36,596 bases of DNA from Chloroflexota bacterium (GCA_030550675.1 JAUQOW010000014.1:1-36596), one strand, 5' to 3'. Counted from the stretch's first letter, positions 26,123 through 34,924 are shown. Translations and numbers: made by a program. The notes: generated from the letters alone by a model not told the origin.

Positions 26123-27039
26123 TTCTCGCGGTTGGCGATCTGGTGTGGGATGTTGTGGTTAAACCAGACGGTCTCTTGCTCCCTGGCGGCGATACGACCG
26201 GCAGCATCAAGCTGGCGCCTGGCGGATCCGCCGCCAATGTCGCTGCGTGGATCGCCCGGTGTGGCGAGCGCGCCGGTTTTGTCGGCGCAGTGGGCGCCGA
26301 TGTCCTGGGTGACCTGATCGTGGCTGATCTGCGGCAGGAAGGCGTCGAGGCGCATGTCATCCGCCTGCGCCACAGTGAAACCGGCGTCGTTCTGGCGCTG
26401 ATCGATCGTGCCGGGCAGCGGAGCATGGTGACCAACCGCGGCGCCGATCATCAACTTCTGCCCGACATGCTGCCGGAAGCGGCGCTGCGTGCGTGCCGTC
26501 ACCTTCACATCACCGGATGGTCGCTCTTCAGCGATCCGCCGCGCGCCGCCGCGCTGCGCGCCGCGCAGATTGCCAGCGCCAGCGGCGCCACCATCTCGTT
26601 CGATCCGGCGTCGTACCAGATCATTCGTGAGATCGGGCGCGATCAGTTCGACCGGATCACTGCCGATCTGCCGGTTGATATCCTGTTCCCCAACCGGGAC
26701 GAAGGTCAGGCGTTGACCGGCGAACGCGATCCGCAGGCAATCGCCGCAGCGCTGCGTGCGCGGTTCCCTGGCGCGCTGGTGGCGCTCAAGCTGGATCACG
26801 ATGGGTGCTTTATCATGGATCACACGCTGGCGATGCATGTCCCCGGTCGGGCAATCGACCTGCCGGTTGACACGACCGGCGCAGGGGATGCGTTCAATGG
26901 CGCGTTTCTGGCGCGTTATCTATCAACTGGCGATGCGCTGGCGGCTGCCCGCTTCGCCAACCGGATCGGCGCATGGGTGGCGCAGCGCACCGGCGCCCGT
27001 CCGCCGATTGATGATGAATTGCGACCAATGCTGATTTAA
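26119..27039 (+). CDS. PfkB-family carbohydrate kinase (ribokinase-like)
   Basis: A 306-residue kinase. The first signature PGGSAANVAAW lies at 34-44. The catalytic and anion-hole motif DTTGAGDAFNGAF is at 251-263, with D257 as the expected base. The family phosphorylates sugars or nucleosides (ribose, 2-keto-3-deoxygluconate, fructose 1-phosphate, adenosine). The specificity region does not identify one of these for me. Translation starts at an ATG overlapping the stop of the sensor kinase gene, so the two are coupled. The peptidase gene follows after 20 bases. Note the rhamnulose-phosphate aldolase-like gene divergent from this operon. Confidence 0.9.
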   Translation: MILAVGDLVWDVVVKPDGLLLPGGDTTGSIKLAPGGSAANVAAWIARCGERAGFVGAVGADVLGDLIVADLRQEGVEAHVIRLRHSETGVVLALIDRAGQRSMVTNRGADHQLLPDMLPEAALRACRHLHITGWSLFSDPPRAAALRAAQIASASGATISFDPASYQIIREIGRDQFDRITADLPVDILFPNRDEGQALTGERDPQAIAAALRARFPGALVALKLDHDGCFIMDHTLAMHVPGRAIDLPVDTTGAGDAFNGAFLARYLSTGDALAAARFANRIGAWVAQRTGARPPIDDELRPMLI

Positions 27040-27059
27040 GACCGCTATCAGGTGATCCT

Positions 27060-29123
27060 ATGCCAGCGCCTCCCGTTCCGCCAAAGCGACCGCATATCGT
27101 ATCGCTTCACGGTGATACGCTTATCGACTATTACTTCTGGATGCGCGAGCGCAGCAATCCTGAAGTGGTCGCCCATCTTGAAGCCGAAAATCGTTATACC
27201 GAAGAGATGATGGCGCACACCGCCGCGCTGCGTGAGCGGCTGTACAACGAGATGCGCAGCCGCATACGCGAGGATGATGAGAGCGTGCCGGAGCGTTACG
27301 GAGCGTTTGAGTACTACACGCGCATCCGGGCAGGGCGGCAATACCCGATGGTCTATCGCCGCGCCGTCGGTGCGGATGATGAAGAACTGCTGCTCGACAT
27401 CAATGCGCTTGCCGAGGGGCATGCATTTACGGGCATCGGGGTTTTCCTGCCGACCTATGATGGACGCCTGCTCGCTTATTCGGTCGATGTGGACGGTTCG
27501 GAAACGTATACGCTCTATCTCAAGGACCTGACGAGCGGCGTCCTGCTCGATCAGCCCATTCCCAACGCCTACTATGGCGCTGCGTGGAGCAGTGACGGTC
27601 AGTATTTGTTTTACACCACGCTCGACGATGCCAGGCGTCCTTATCGCGTCTATCGCCATGCCGTCGGAAGCGACCCGAAGGACGACGTTCTGGTGTACGA
27701 AGAGTCAGACCCGCTCTTCCATCTGAGCGTATCGCAGACACGCAGCCGCGCCTATATCCTGATCGCCGCACATAGCAACACAACGTCCGAAGTGCGCGCT
27801 ATTCCCGCTGATATGCCGACAAACGCGCCGCGTCTTCTGTTGCCGCGGCGCCATAGGGTTGAATATACGGCGCATCATTGTGGCGATTATTTCTATTTCC
27901 TGACGAACGACAATGCGCTCAACTTTCGCGTGATGCGCGCGCCAGCGGACGATGTGCGCCCGGAGCGCATGGAAGAGGTCATTCCGCACCGCGCTGATGT
28001 GATGATTGATGCTATCGACCTGTTCTCCAATCATCTGGTCGCATACGAGCGCTCTGATGTGCGAGAGCAGGTTGAGATCATCGATCTACGCAGCGGGGAA
28101 ACGCATCTTCTCATATTTCCAGAGCAGGTGTACACGCTTCAGCCGTGGGACAGGGAGGCGCTATGGACGCCCAATCTGGAATTTGACACAACAGTATTGC
28201 GCCTGCACTATATGTCGCTGACGCAGCCGCGCACTATCTATGATTACGAGATGGCCTCGCGCAGGCTGACGCTCCTGAAGCGCGACGATGTGCCGGGCTA
28301 CGACCCCTCGCGCTACCGGAGCGAGCGACTGTGGGCGACTGCCAGTGATGGGGTGCGAGTGCCAATCTCAATTGTCTACCGTGATAATGTGGTTCGTCCT
28401 GCGCCGCTACTCCTCTATGGTTACGGTTCCTACGGCGCCACCGCCGACCCGCGTTTTTCGATCGAGCGGATCAGCCTGCTGGATCGGGGGATGATATTCG
28501 CCATTGCGCACGTTCGTGGCGGTGGAGAACTGGGACGCGCCTGGTATGAGGCGGGCAAGATGATGCACAAACGCAACACCTTCACCGATTTTATCGCCTG
28601 CGCCGAATATCTGATCGCCGAAGGATACACTTCGCCAGACCGACTGGCGATCCTGGGTCGCAGCGCAGGCGGCTTGCTGGTCGGCGCAGTGGTGACTATG
28701 CGTCCCGATCTGATGCGTTGCGCAGTGGCTGATGTGCCGTTCGTCGATGTCGTGAACACGATGCTCGATCCATCAATCCCGCTGACTGCCATTGAGTTCG
28801 AGGAGTGGGGAAATCCGGCGATTGCCGAGCAGTATGCGTATATGAAGTCGTATTCGCCCTACGACAATACAACGCCGCAGGCATACCCGGCCATCCTGGC
28901 GACCGCCGGGCTGCACGATCCACGGGTGCAGTACTGGGAACCTGCGAAGTGGGTCGCAAAACTGCGCGACGTCAAGACAAATGAAGCGCCGGTGCTGCTG
29001 AAAACCGATATGACCGCCGGGCACGCCGGTCCTTCAGGGCGCTACGACCGCCTGCGCGAAACGGCGTTTGAGTATGCGTTCTTACTCGATTGTCTGGGCA
29101 TTGTATCGGAATCGCCATCATAA
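27060..29123 (+). CDS. S9A prolyl oligopeptidase family serine peptidase (oligopeptidase B-like)
   Basis: A 687-residue cytoplasmic peptidase without a signal peptide. The N-terminal part (about 1-400) is a beta-propeller starting PPVPPKRPHIVSLHG...DYYFWMRE, the usual oligopeptidase B opening. The alpha/beta-hydrolase domain carries the triad S535 (GRSAGG), D620 (AGLHDPRV) and H655 (AGHAGPSGR). YGSYG and HVRGGGELGRAWYEAGK are oligopeptidase B hallmarks. It should cleave short peptides after basic residues. AGGTGA lies 4 bases before the ATG, 20 bases after the PfkB gene. A 43-base palindrome right after the stop could terminate transcription from both sides. Confidence 0.93.
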   Translation: MPAPPVPPKRPHIVSLHGDTLIDYYFWMRERSNPEVVAHLEAENRYTEEMMAHTAALRERLYNEMRSRIREDDESVPERYGAFEYYTRIRAGRQYPMVYRRAVGADDEELLLDINALAEGHAFTGIGVFLPTYDGRLLAYSVDVDGSETYTLYLKDLTSGVLLDQPIPNAYYGAAWSSDGQYLFYTTLDDARRPYRVYRHAVGSDPKDDVLVYEESDPLFHLSVSQTRSRAYILIAAHSNTTSEVRAIPADMPTNAPRLLLPRRHRVEYTAHHCGDYFYFLTNDNALNFRVMRAPADDVRPERMEEVIPHRADVMIDAIDLFSNHLVAYERSDVREQVEIIDLRSGETHLLIFPEQVYTLQPWDREALWTPNLEFDTTVLRLHYMSLTQPRTIYDYEMASRRLTLLKRDDVPGYDPSRYRSERLWATASDGVRVPISIVYRDNVVRPAPLLLYGYGSYGATADPRFSIERISLLDRGMIFAIAHVRGGGELGRAWYEAGKMMHKRNTFTDFIACAEYLIAEGYTSPDRLAILGRSAGGLLVGAVVTMRPDLMRCAVADVPFVDVVNTMLDPSIPLTAIEFEEWGNPAIAEQYAYMKSYSPYDNTTPQAYPAILATAGLHDPRVQYWEPAKWVAKLRDVKTNEAPVLLKTDMTAGHAGPSGRYDRLRETAFEYAFLLDCLGIVSESPS

Positions 29124-29129
29124 ACCCGC

Positions 29130-29172
29130 ACGCCCCGCAGCGACGTTGCACTGCAACGTCGCTGCGGGGCGT
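29130..29172. terminator. 43-base near-perfect palindrome between convergent genes
   Basis: Twenty-one bases on each side of a central C (29151) are exactly complementary. Inner arms are GACGTTGCA and TGCAACGTC. It lies 6 bases after the peptidase stop and 46 bases beyond the DUF4397 stop, both converging on it. Two further decayed copies (AACGTTGCACTGTAACG and TGCAACGTCTCTAC) fill 29178-29216. There is no T-run, so a terminator role is inferred from position and stem strength. Confidence 0.55.
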
Positions 29173-29218
29173 CGGTAGAAACGTTGCACTGTAACGTCTC
29201 TACTGCAACGTCTCTACT

Positions 29219-29941
29219 TTACGGCTTGACGCGCAGTTCGATCAGCGTGAATGTATTCTTGCGCACAGAGCCAACAGCGTGGTAAATCACCGTCTCGCCC
29301 GGTCGCGCCTTGACACTGCCGACGCGCACCGGGTCGGTTGTCCCGGCCAGGGCGAACTGCACCCGGAAGCGCGTGTTCACCGGCAGTTCAGCCGATACCT
29401 GCTGACCATTGGCAAGGTTGGGAATGATCGCCAGAGCCGCAGGGGAATTGAACGTCTTGACGATCAGGTCCACCTGCGGCAGCGGCGCTGTGTGGCGCGC
29501 CATAATGCGACCGTTGCCGCTGCTGGCTGGGCTGACGTCGTTGATGAACTTCGATGCCGTCGGTGCGCCGCTGGCAGTCAAATGCGCAACAATCGTCGCA
29601 TTCTCGCCGCTGGCGAACGGAACTGTCGCTGCGACCGCCACTGGACCGCTGCACGGAGGCGTGGACAGCGACGGAGAGAGATGGATCCTGATGTTGTATG
29701 AGCCGGCTGGCAGCTCGATTGGTCCAACCGTATCGGTGTACTTGAAGCGCGTCAGTGCGCACGCGCCATTGACCGACACGTCAACCGGAAGACTCGGCTG
29801 AAGACCGAGATCGCGTCCAGGGATGCCATGCACCACATATACCTTTGCGTTGCTGGCAGCCTGCGCTGGCGTCGTAGCGATGAATGATGCAAGCGCGACT
29901 GCGATGAGTGCGATAAGCACGACGGACGATCGGCGAACCAC
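29219..29941 (-). CDS. Secreted DUF4397-domain protein
   Basis: A 240-residue exported protein with a signal peptide (about 1-28, ending AQAA). Two linked beta-rich units follow, with KVYVVHGIPGRDL at about 33-45 and later VDLIVKTFNSPAAL. The first unit matches DUF4397, a family of surface or secreted domains of unknown function. Blocks like PAGSYNIRIH fit it. The start is GTG, backed by GGGAGG seven bases upstream. The upstream region shared with the plus-strand regulator contains a perfect 16-base palindrome (29990-30005). It has no operon partner. Confidence 0.85.
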   Translation of the reverse strand: MVRRSSVVLIALIAVALASFIATTPAQAASNAKVYVVHGIPGRDLGLQPSLPVDVSVNGACALTRFKYTDTVGPIELPAGSYNIRIHLSPSLSTPPCSGPVAVAATVPFASGENATIVAHLTASGAPTASKFINDVSPASSGNGRIMARHTAPLPQVDLIVKTFNSPAALAIIPNLANGQQVSAELPVNTRFRVQFALAGTTDPVRVGSVKARPGETVIYHAVGSVRKNTFTLIELRVKP

Positions 29942-29989
29942 GAGTGTCCTCCCTTTCTTCCTTGCTTCACTTTACTTTCCTTCAGGGGG

Positions 29990-30005
29990 ATGCAAGCGCT
30001 TGCAT
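29990..30005. promoter_or_regulatory. Perfect 16-base palindrome of LacI-family operator type
   Basis: ATGCAAGCGCTTGCAT is fully symmetric and contains the AA-N-CG-N-TT core of LacI/GalR-family operators. It lies between the divergent DUF4397 gene (start 29941) and the HTH regulator gene (start 30182), about 50 and 180 bases from them. No LacI-family gene is in the window. A shorter version of the core is upstream of the ABC operon. Confidence 0.55.
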
Positions 30006-30124
30006 GCTTAGATACGTATGCTCTCAACAATTGGATGTATACGGGAGCGACAGCGGACTGGACGGTTGCAATCGCGCAATTGTCGGGCAAATGGTGTGCT
30101 GATTGTCGGCATTTTTTGCAATTA

Positions 30125-30146
30125 TGCTATACTTTTGTGCTATACT
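30125..30146 (+). promoter_or_regulatory. Tandem extended -10 promoter elements
   Basis: TGCTATACT occurs twice, at 30125-30133 and 30138-30146, 13 bases apart. Each is an extended -10 (TGN-TATACT). TTGCAA at 30116-30121 could serve as a long-spaced -35 for the second. Transcription from the second would start near 30153, about 29 bases before the regulator ATG. Confidence 0.5.
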
Positions 30147-30181
30147 CTAGCCTGCGATGTAGCCTGCTGAAAGGAAAAACC

Positions 30182-30592
30182 ATGACTCAACGACGCGGCG
30201 GCATCAAACGCAGTTCACAATTGACATTCCGACGACGCCTGTTTATTGCACGCATGTTGCTGCGCAGACCGGCTTCGACCGAAGACCTGATCACAGCCGT
30301 ACAACAGGAACTTGGCGCCGAAGGATACCCGGCGGCGGCGGTGGCGGCGCTCAAGCACGATCTTGACGCGCTCAAGTCCTCCTATGGATGTCGGATCGCG
30401 TATCGTCGCGATTCTGGCGGCTATGTGCTGGAAGACCTGGGGGCTCTTGCGCTGCTGAAGGGGTCCGATACAGTTCGCGATGCGATAAGAGTGCTCGAAG
30501 AGCGTTTCCCTGCCGACTCGACCGATCCCGGCGCGGCCCATGTTCATGCGTTGCTGCGTCATCTCCGATTGCTGGCGGCAATCGACCACTAG
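30182..30592 (+). CDS. Short HTH regulator resembling the N-terminal part of WYL-family proteins
   Basis: A 136-residue protein with a basic N-terminus and a winged-helix-like segment at about 17-80. It is predicted from RRLFIARMLLRRPASTEDL and AAVAALKHDLDALKSSYGCR (a recognition-helix-like stretch), followed by a wing RIAYRRDSGGYVLED. This is how WYL and DeoR-like regulators begin, but the WYL ligand-binding domain (normally about 200 more residues) is absent and the frame ends at TAG 30590-30592. It may be a stand-alone DNA-binding protein or a truncated one. The ATG at 30182 has AAAGGA upstream and a tandem promoter; the frame is open further upstream but lacks a better start. Confidence 0.7.
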   Translation: MTQRRGGIKRSSQLTFRRRLFIARMLLRRPASTEDLITAVQQELGAEGYPAAAVAALKHDLDALKSSYGCRIAYRRDSGGYVLEDLGALALLKGSDTVRDAIRVLEERFPADSTDPGAAHVHALLRHLRLLAAIDH

Positions 30593-30703
30593 TGCAGTGA
30601 TCCGAACCGGTGTCAGGCGTCGTTGTGAGTGAAGCGATCCTCTGTCTGACAGAAGAGCGCTTCGCTTGAGCGGAAGGATTGCCCTGGGAACGTCGATGCA
30701 GGG

Positions 30704-30769
30704 GCGTGAAGGCGCACAGGTGTGCAAAGGTGGATAGCGAAGCCTGACGCCTGTGCGTCGTTGCGTCAA
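30704..30769. repeat. Inverted-repeat element of the GACGCACAGG family, second copy
   Basis: GGCGTGAAGGCGCACAGG (30704-30721) pairs imperfectly with CCTGTGCGTCGTTGCGTCA (30751-30769). Same design as 14418-14482. It lies directly before the beta-mannosidase gene, within a 190-base gap that has no other gene. Confidence 0.6.
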
Positions 30770-30795
30770 CCCTCAATTGTATCATGAGGTCGTTC

Positions 30796-33297
30796 ATGCG
30801 GCAGATCGCGCTTTCCAGCGGTTGGCGGCTTAGACAGTTCGATCCATCGCGTGAATTCGCCGTTCAGATCGACGATGACGACGGATGGATCCCGGCGACG
30901 GTTCCCGGCGTCGTTCATCTGGACCTGATCGCTGCCGGTCTGCTGCCTGATCCGTTTGAAGGGCTGAATGAATATGCGGCGCAGTGGGTCGGCGAAGTCG
31001 ACTGGATGTATCGGTGTGATTTCGACGTTCCTGACGATATTGCGCCGGATGAAACAGTGGCGCTGTGTTTTGACGGTCTCGATGCGTTTGCGAAAGTCTG
31101 GCTCAATGACGCGCTGATTCTGACGAATGACAACATGTTCGTTCCGCGCCGCATTGAGGTGACGCGCCTGATCTATCCGGGACCTAATCTCATCATCGTG
31201 CTGTTCGAGTCGGCGCTGCGGCGCGGGCGGGCGCGTGAGGCGGAAGGCGGCGTTTTGCCGCTCTGGAACGGCGATAGCAGTCGCCTTTATGTGCGCAAGG
31301 CGCAGTACCACTATGGCTGGGATTGGGGTCCCACGCTCCTCACTGCTGGTCCCTGGCGTTCGGTTCGTTTGGAAGCGTTCACTGCGCGCATCGCCGATCT
31401 CGATTGTCCGGTCGAGGTCGATCCCGATCTGCAGAGCGCAACGATTACCGTGCGCGCGATGATCGAAGCAGGAGGACAGGTTGCGCGCAATGCGGAGGAA
31501 ATGGCGCGCTTCTTCGCCGGATTAACCCTCCAGGTCGATCTGTTTGATCCCGACGGCGCGATTGTCGCCGCTGCCACGCTTCCGGTCGAGGAGGGCGGCG
31601 GCGCAACCCGATTGCATGTGCCTTCGCCGCGACTGTGGTGGCCCAACGGCTACGGCGATCATCCCCTGTATCGCCTGGTCGCCATCCTTCAGAATGACAA
31701 TGGCGCACTCGATACGCGGGAGTTGCGGATTGGACTGCGACGGTTGCGCCTGGTGCAGGAACCGCTCGAACACGAACCTGGCGCCACGTTTCTGTTCGAA
31801 GTCAACAACGTTCCTATCTTTTGCGGCGGGGCGAACTGGATCCCCGCCGATAGTTTTGTGACGCGCATTGCGCCGGAGCGGTATCGCGCCTGGTGTCAGC
31901 AGGCAGCGGCGGCGAATATGGTCATGCTGCGCGTGTGGGGCGGCGGCATCTATGAGGACGATGCTTTCTACGACGCCTGCGACGAACTCGGATTGCTGGT
32001 GTGGCAGGATTTTATGTTCGCCTGCGGCATCTACCCGGCGCCGGACTGGTTCCGCGATAGCGTGCGCGCTGAGGCGGAAGCGCAGGTGCGGCGCTTGCGG
32101 CATCACGCCTGCCTTGCGCTCTGGTGCGGCAACAATGAGGATTATCAGATCGCTGCCGCCACCGGTCGCTACGACCCCAACCTTACCCCGGAGGAAAATG
32201 CCGATCGTTTCCCGGCGCGTCTGATCTACGAGCGCCTGCTTCCTGATGTCTGCGCCTCTCTCGATCCAACACGCCCCTACTGGCCCGGCAGTCCGTATGG
32301 CGGCGCCGATGGGTCAGATCCAACCTTCGGCGACCGGCATACCTGGGAGGTCTGGCACGGACGTGTCGCGCCTTACCAGGAGTACGCCGCCTACCACGGT
32401 CGCTTTGTCAGTGAATTTGGCATGCAGGCGTTTCCGGATCGCGCCACGATTGAGGCGTTTGCGCCGCCTGCCGAACGCTACCCCCAGAGTCGCACCCTCG
32501 ATCATCACAACAAAGCATCCGACGGTCCCCGCCGCCTGGCGGTCTATTTGAACGACAACGTCCGCATTCCGTCCGACCTTGATGGATACATTTATGCAAC
32601 GCAACTGGTCCAGGCGGAGGCGCTGGCGACGGCTATTCGGTCGTGGAGACGACGCTGGGGCGGACCCGGGCGCTACGCCACGGCTGGCGCGCTGGTCTGG
32701 CAATTGAACGATTGCTGGCCCGTGATCAGTTGGTCATTGATCGATTACTATCTGCGTCCCAAACCGGCGCTGTACGCAGTGCGACGCGCGCTCGCGCCGA
32801 TTGCCCCCGGTCTGGCGCGCGCTGGCGAGAGTGTTGAGTTATGGGTGGTCAACGGGACAACTGCTACAGCGGATGTCGATGTCGAACTGCGCACGTGGAC
32901 CCTCAGCGGCGATCTGATGGTGCTTGATAAGTTGCGCGTGTCGCTCCTTCCCAACCGCACGACCGAACTGGGACAATTCGGTTTCGATCCGGGGGCGGCG
33001 CTGATCTTCGATGCGCGGGTGATCGTGAACGATCAGATCGTGGCGCGCGCCTCGCTCTGGCCCGAACCATTCAAGTACCTGACCTTTCCCGATCCGGTGA
33101 TCGTGCTCGACCTGGCATCGGAGGATGAATTGCGCATCCGCGCAGCGCGTCCCGCGAAAGGCGTTGTGCTCGCAGCGGGAGACGGCGTCGTCTGGAGCGA
33201 TAACTACCTCGATCTGATGCCCGGCGATGAGCAGGTGATCCGTGCGAGCGGTCTGGGTGAGCGACCGGTCAGCGTGCGCTGGCTGGGGATGGAGTGA
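30796..33297 (+). CDS. Beta-mannosidase, glycoside hydrolase family 2
   Basis: An 833-residue GH2 enzyme without a signal peptide, of usual family length. A sugar-binding jelly-roll domain opens with SSGWRLRQFDPSREF and contains GLDAFAKVWLND. An Ig-like domain and the TIM barrel follow. Barrel motifs include MLRVWGGGIYEDDAFYDACD, the acid/base Glu in WCGNNE (E448) and the nucleophile Glu in FVSEFGMQAFP (E540). The WCGNNE form is typical of beta-mannosidases. It removes terminal beta-1,4-mannose from oligosaccharides in the cytoplasm. An in-frame ATG at 30784 is possible, but GAGGT lies 5 bases before the ATG at 30796 and none precedes the first. It ends 8 bases from the convergent glucanotransferase gene. 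Confidence 0.92.
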   Translation: MRQIALSSGWRLRQFDPSREFAVQIDDDDGWIPATVPGVVHLDLIAAGLLPDPFEGLNEYAAQWVGEVDWMYRCDFDVPDDIAPDETVALCFDGLDAFAKVWLNDALILTNDNMFVPRRIEVTRLIYPGPNLIIVLFESALRRGRAREAEGGVLPLWNGDSSRLYVRKAQYHYGWDWGPTLLTAGPWRSVRLEAFTARIADLDCPVEVDPDLQSATITVRAMIEAGGQVARNAEEMARFFAGLTLQVDLFDPDGAIVAAATLPVEEGGGATRLHVPSPRLWWPNGYGDHPLYRLVAILQNDNGALDTRELRIGLRRLRLVQEPLEHEPGATFLFEVNNVPIFCGGANWIPADSFVTRIAPERYRAWCQQAAAANMVMLRVWGGGIYEDDAFYDACDELGLLVWQDFMFACGIYPAPDWFRDSVRAEAEAQVRRLRHHACLALWCGNNEDYQIAAATGRYDPNLTPEENADRFPARLIYERLLPDVCASLDPTRPYWPGSPYGGADGSDPTFGDRHTWEVWHGRVAPYQEYAAYHGRFVSEFGMQAFPDRATIEAFAPPAERYPQSRTLDHHNKASDGPRRLAVYLNDNVRIPSDLDGYIYATQLVQAEALATAIRSWRRRWGGPGRYATAGALVWQLNDCWPVISWSLIDYYLRPKPALYAVRRALAPIAPGLARAGESVELWVVNGTTATADVDVELRTWTLSGDLMVLDKLRVSLLPNRTTELGQFGFDPGAALIFDARVIVNDQIVARASLWPEPFKYLTFPDPVIVLDLASEDELRIRAARPAKGVVLAAGDGVVWSDNYLDLMPGDEQVIRASGLGERPVSVRWLGME

Positions 33298-33305
33298 GAC
33301 GCCCT

Positions 33306-34856
33306 TCACACGTATACCGACTGCTCATCGACCTGATCGATCTGCTTCTCCTCCGGTTCCGGTTCGACATACCGGCCGTAGAGCATCGTGAGTTCCCGCA
33401 GGCGCGAGATGATTTCGGGCGTCAACTGGTGCATGCTGAAGCGCCACGTCCAGTTGCCGCCAGGACGTCCAGGCGTGTTCATGCGCGCCTCGCTCCCCAG
33501 GGACAGCACATCCTGCAGCGGGATGATCGCCGTATCCGCCACCGACGACAGCGCAGCGCGGATGAAATCCCACGCGATGTCGTCGCCGCTGCGCCCCAGG
33601 TACAACTGCACGTGACGACGCTCCTTCTCCGACGCGGTGCGCCACCATCCCACGGTTGTGTCGTTGTCGTGCGTGCCGGTGTAGACGATGCAGCGCTGAA
33701 TGTGATTGTGCGGCAGGTACGGTTGGTCAGCCTTTCCGCCAAAGGCGAACTGTAACACCCGCATCCCTGGAAACCCGAACCGATCGCGCAATTCTTCGAC
33801 ATCGGGCGTAATCACCCCCAGGTCCTCTGCGACAATCGGCAACCTGCCGAGTGCCCGCTCGACCGCCTCGAACAGGTCGGCGCCCGGTCCCTTGACCCAA
33901 CGACCGTTGACTGCCGTCTCCTCGTCGGCTGGCACTTCCCAGTAGGCGGAAAATCCGCGAAAGTGGTCGATACGCACAATATCGACCAGCGTCAGCGCTG
34001 CGCGGAACCGCTCGATCCACCAGTCGTAGCCGCGTTCTTTCAGGACGTCCCAGCGGTAAAGCGGGTTGCCCCACAGTTGCCCGGTGGCGCTGAAGTAGTC
34101 GGGCGGAACGCCGGCAACTACCGTCGGTTTGCCTTCATCGTCGAGGAAGAACAACTCGGGGTGCGCCCAGACGTCGGCGCTGTCGTAGGCGACGAAGATC
34201 GGAATGTCTCCCAGAATCTGAATGCCGAGGTCGTTGACATATTTCTTCAATGCCAGCCACTGATCGAAGAAGAGGTATTGGATGAATCGCTGGTAGGCGA
34301 TCTCGTCGGCGTATGTGCGGCGCGCAGCGTCAAGCGCGCCAGGGTCGCGGCTGCGCAATCCAGGATCCCAGGCGGACCATGGACTGCCGCCGTTGGCGCT
34401 CTTCAGAGCCGCAAACAGCGCGTAGTCATCAAGCCAGGACGCCTGAGCCTCGCAGAACGCCTCGAAATCGGCGCGCAGATGGTCGGCGTATCCCTGCTGA
34501 AATCGGGCGAAGGCGCGCCGAAGGACGCGGTGCTTGAAGGGAATAACTGCACCGTAATCGACGTAGGTATCCGGCAAGATCGGCGCATCGGCGAGGTCCG
34601 ACGGCGCCAGCAGGGTTTCTTCGAGCAGAATGTCGAAGTTGATCAGCAGCGGGTTGCCAGCGAAGGCAGAGAAACTCTGGTACGGCGAGTCGCCGTAACC
34701 GGTGGGACCAAGCGGCATCACCTGCCAGATGCGCTGACCCGCAGCCGCAAGAAGATCGGCAAAATCATACGCGCCATCCCCCAGATCACCAATACCCCAT
34801 CGCGAAGGAAGCGACGTCGGGTGCAACAAAATACCGCTGGCTCGTTGGCGGGTCAT
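33306..34856 (-). CDS. malQ: 4-alpha-glucanotransferase (amylomaltase), GH77
   Basis: A 516-residue amylomaltase, the length of the Thermus enzyme. It starts RASGILLHPTSLPSRWGIGDLG. Further hallmarks are GDSPYQSFSAFAGNPLLI, GDIPIFVAYDSADVW, nucleophile D297 (VRIDHFRGF), acid/base E344 (VAEDLG) and D397 (THDNDT). It transfers 1,4-glucan segments between maltodextrins, in glycogen/maltodextrin turnover. ATG 34856 has GAGGAA 6 bases upstream and begins the conserved family N-terminus; the longer frame to 34967 adds non-homologous residues. It runs convergent with the beta-mannosidase gene. No glycogen or maltose genes are next to it. Confidence 0.95.
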   Translation of the reverse strand: MTRQRASGILLHPTSLPSRWGIGDLGDGAYDFADLLAAAGQRIWQVMPLGPTGYGDSPYQSFSAFAGNPLLINFDILLEETLLAPSDLADAPILPDTYVDYGAVIPFKHRVLRRAFARFQQGYADHLRADFEAFCEAQASWLDDYALFAALKSANGGSPWSAWDPGLRSRDPGALDAARRTYADEIAYQRFIQYLFFDQWLALKKYVNDLGIQILGDIPIFVAYDSADVWAHPELFFLDDEGKPTVVAGVPPDYFSATGQLWGNPLYRWDVLKERGYDWWIERFRAALTLVDIVRIDHFRGFSAYWEVPADEETAVNGRWVKGPGADLFEAVERALGRLPIVAEDLGVITPDVEELRDRFGFPGMRVLQFAFGGKADQPYLPHNHIQRCIVYTGTHDNDTTVGWWRTASEKERRHVQLYLGRSGDDIAWDFIRAALSSVADTAIIPLQDVLSLGSEARMNTPGRPGGNWTWRFSMHQLTPEIISRLRELTMLYGRYVEPEPEEKQIDQVDEQSVYV

Positions 34857-34924
34857 AGGCTGTTCCTCGCAATCGGTGGGCTTTCCCTCTAGTATACCTG
34901 AACTATTTACAGAGATGCTTGCGT

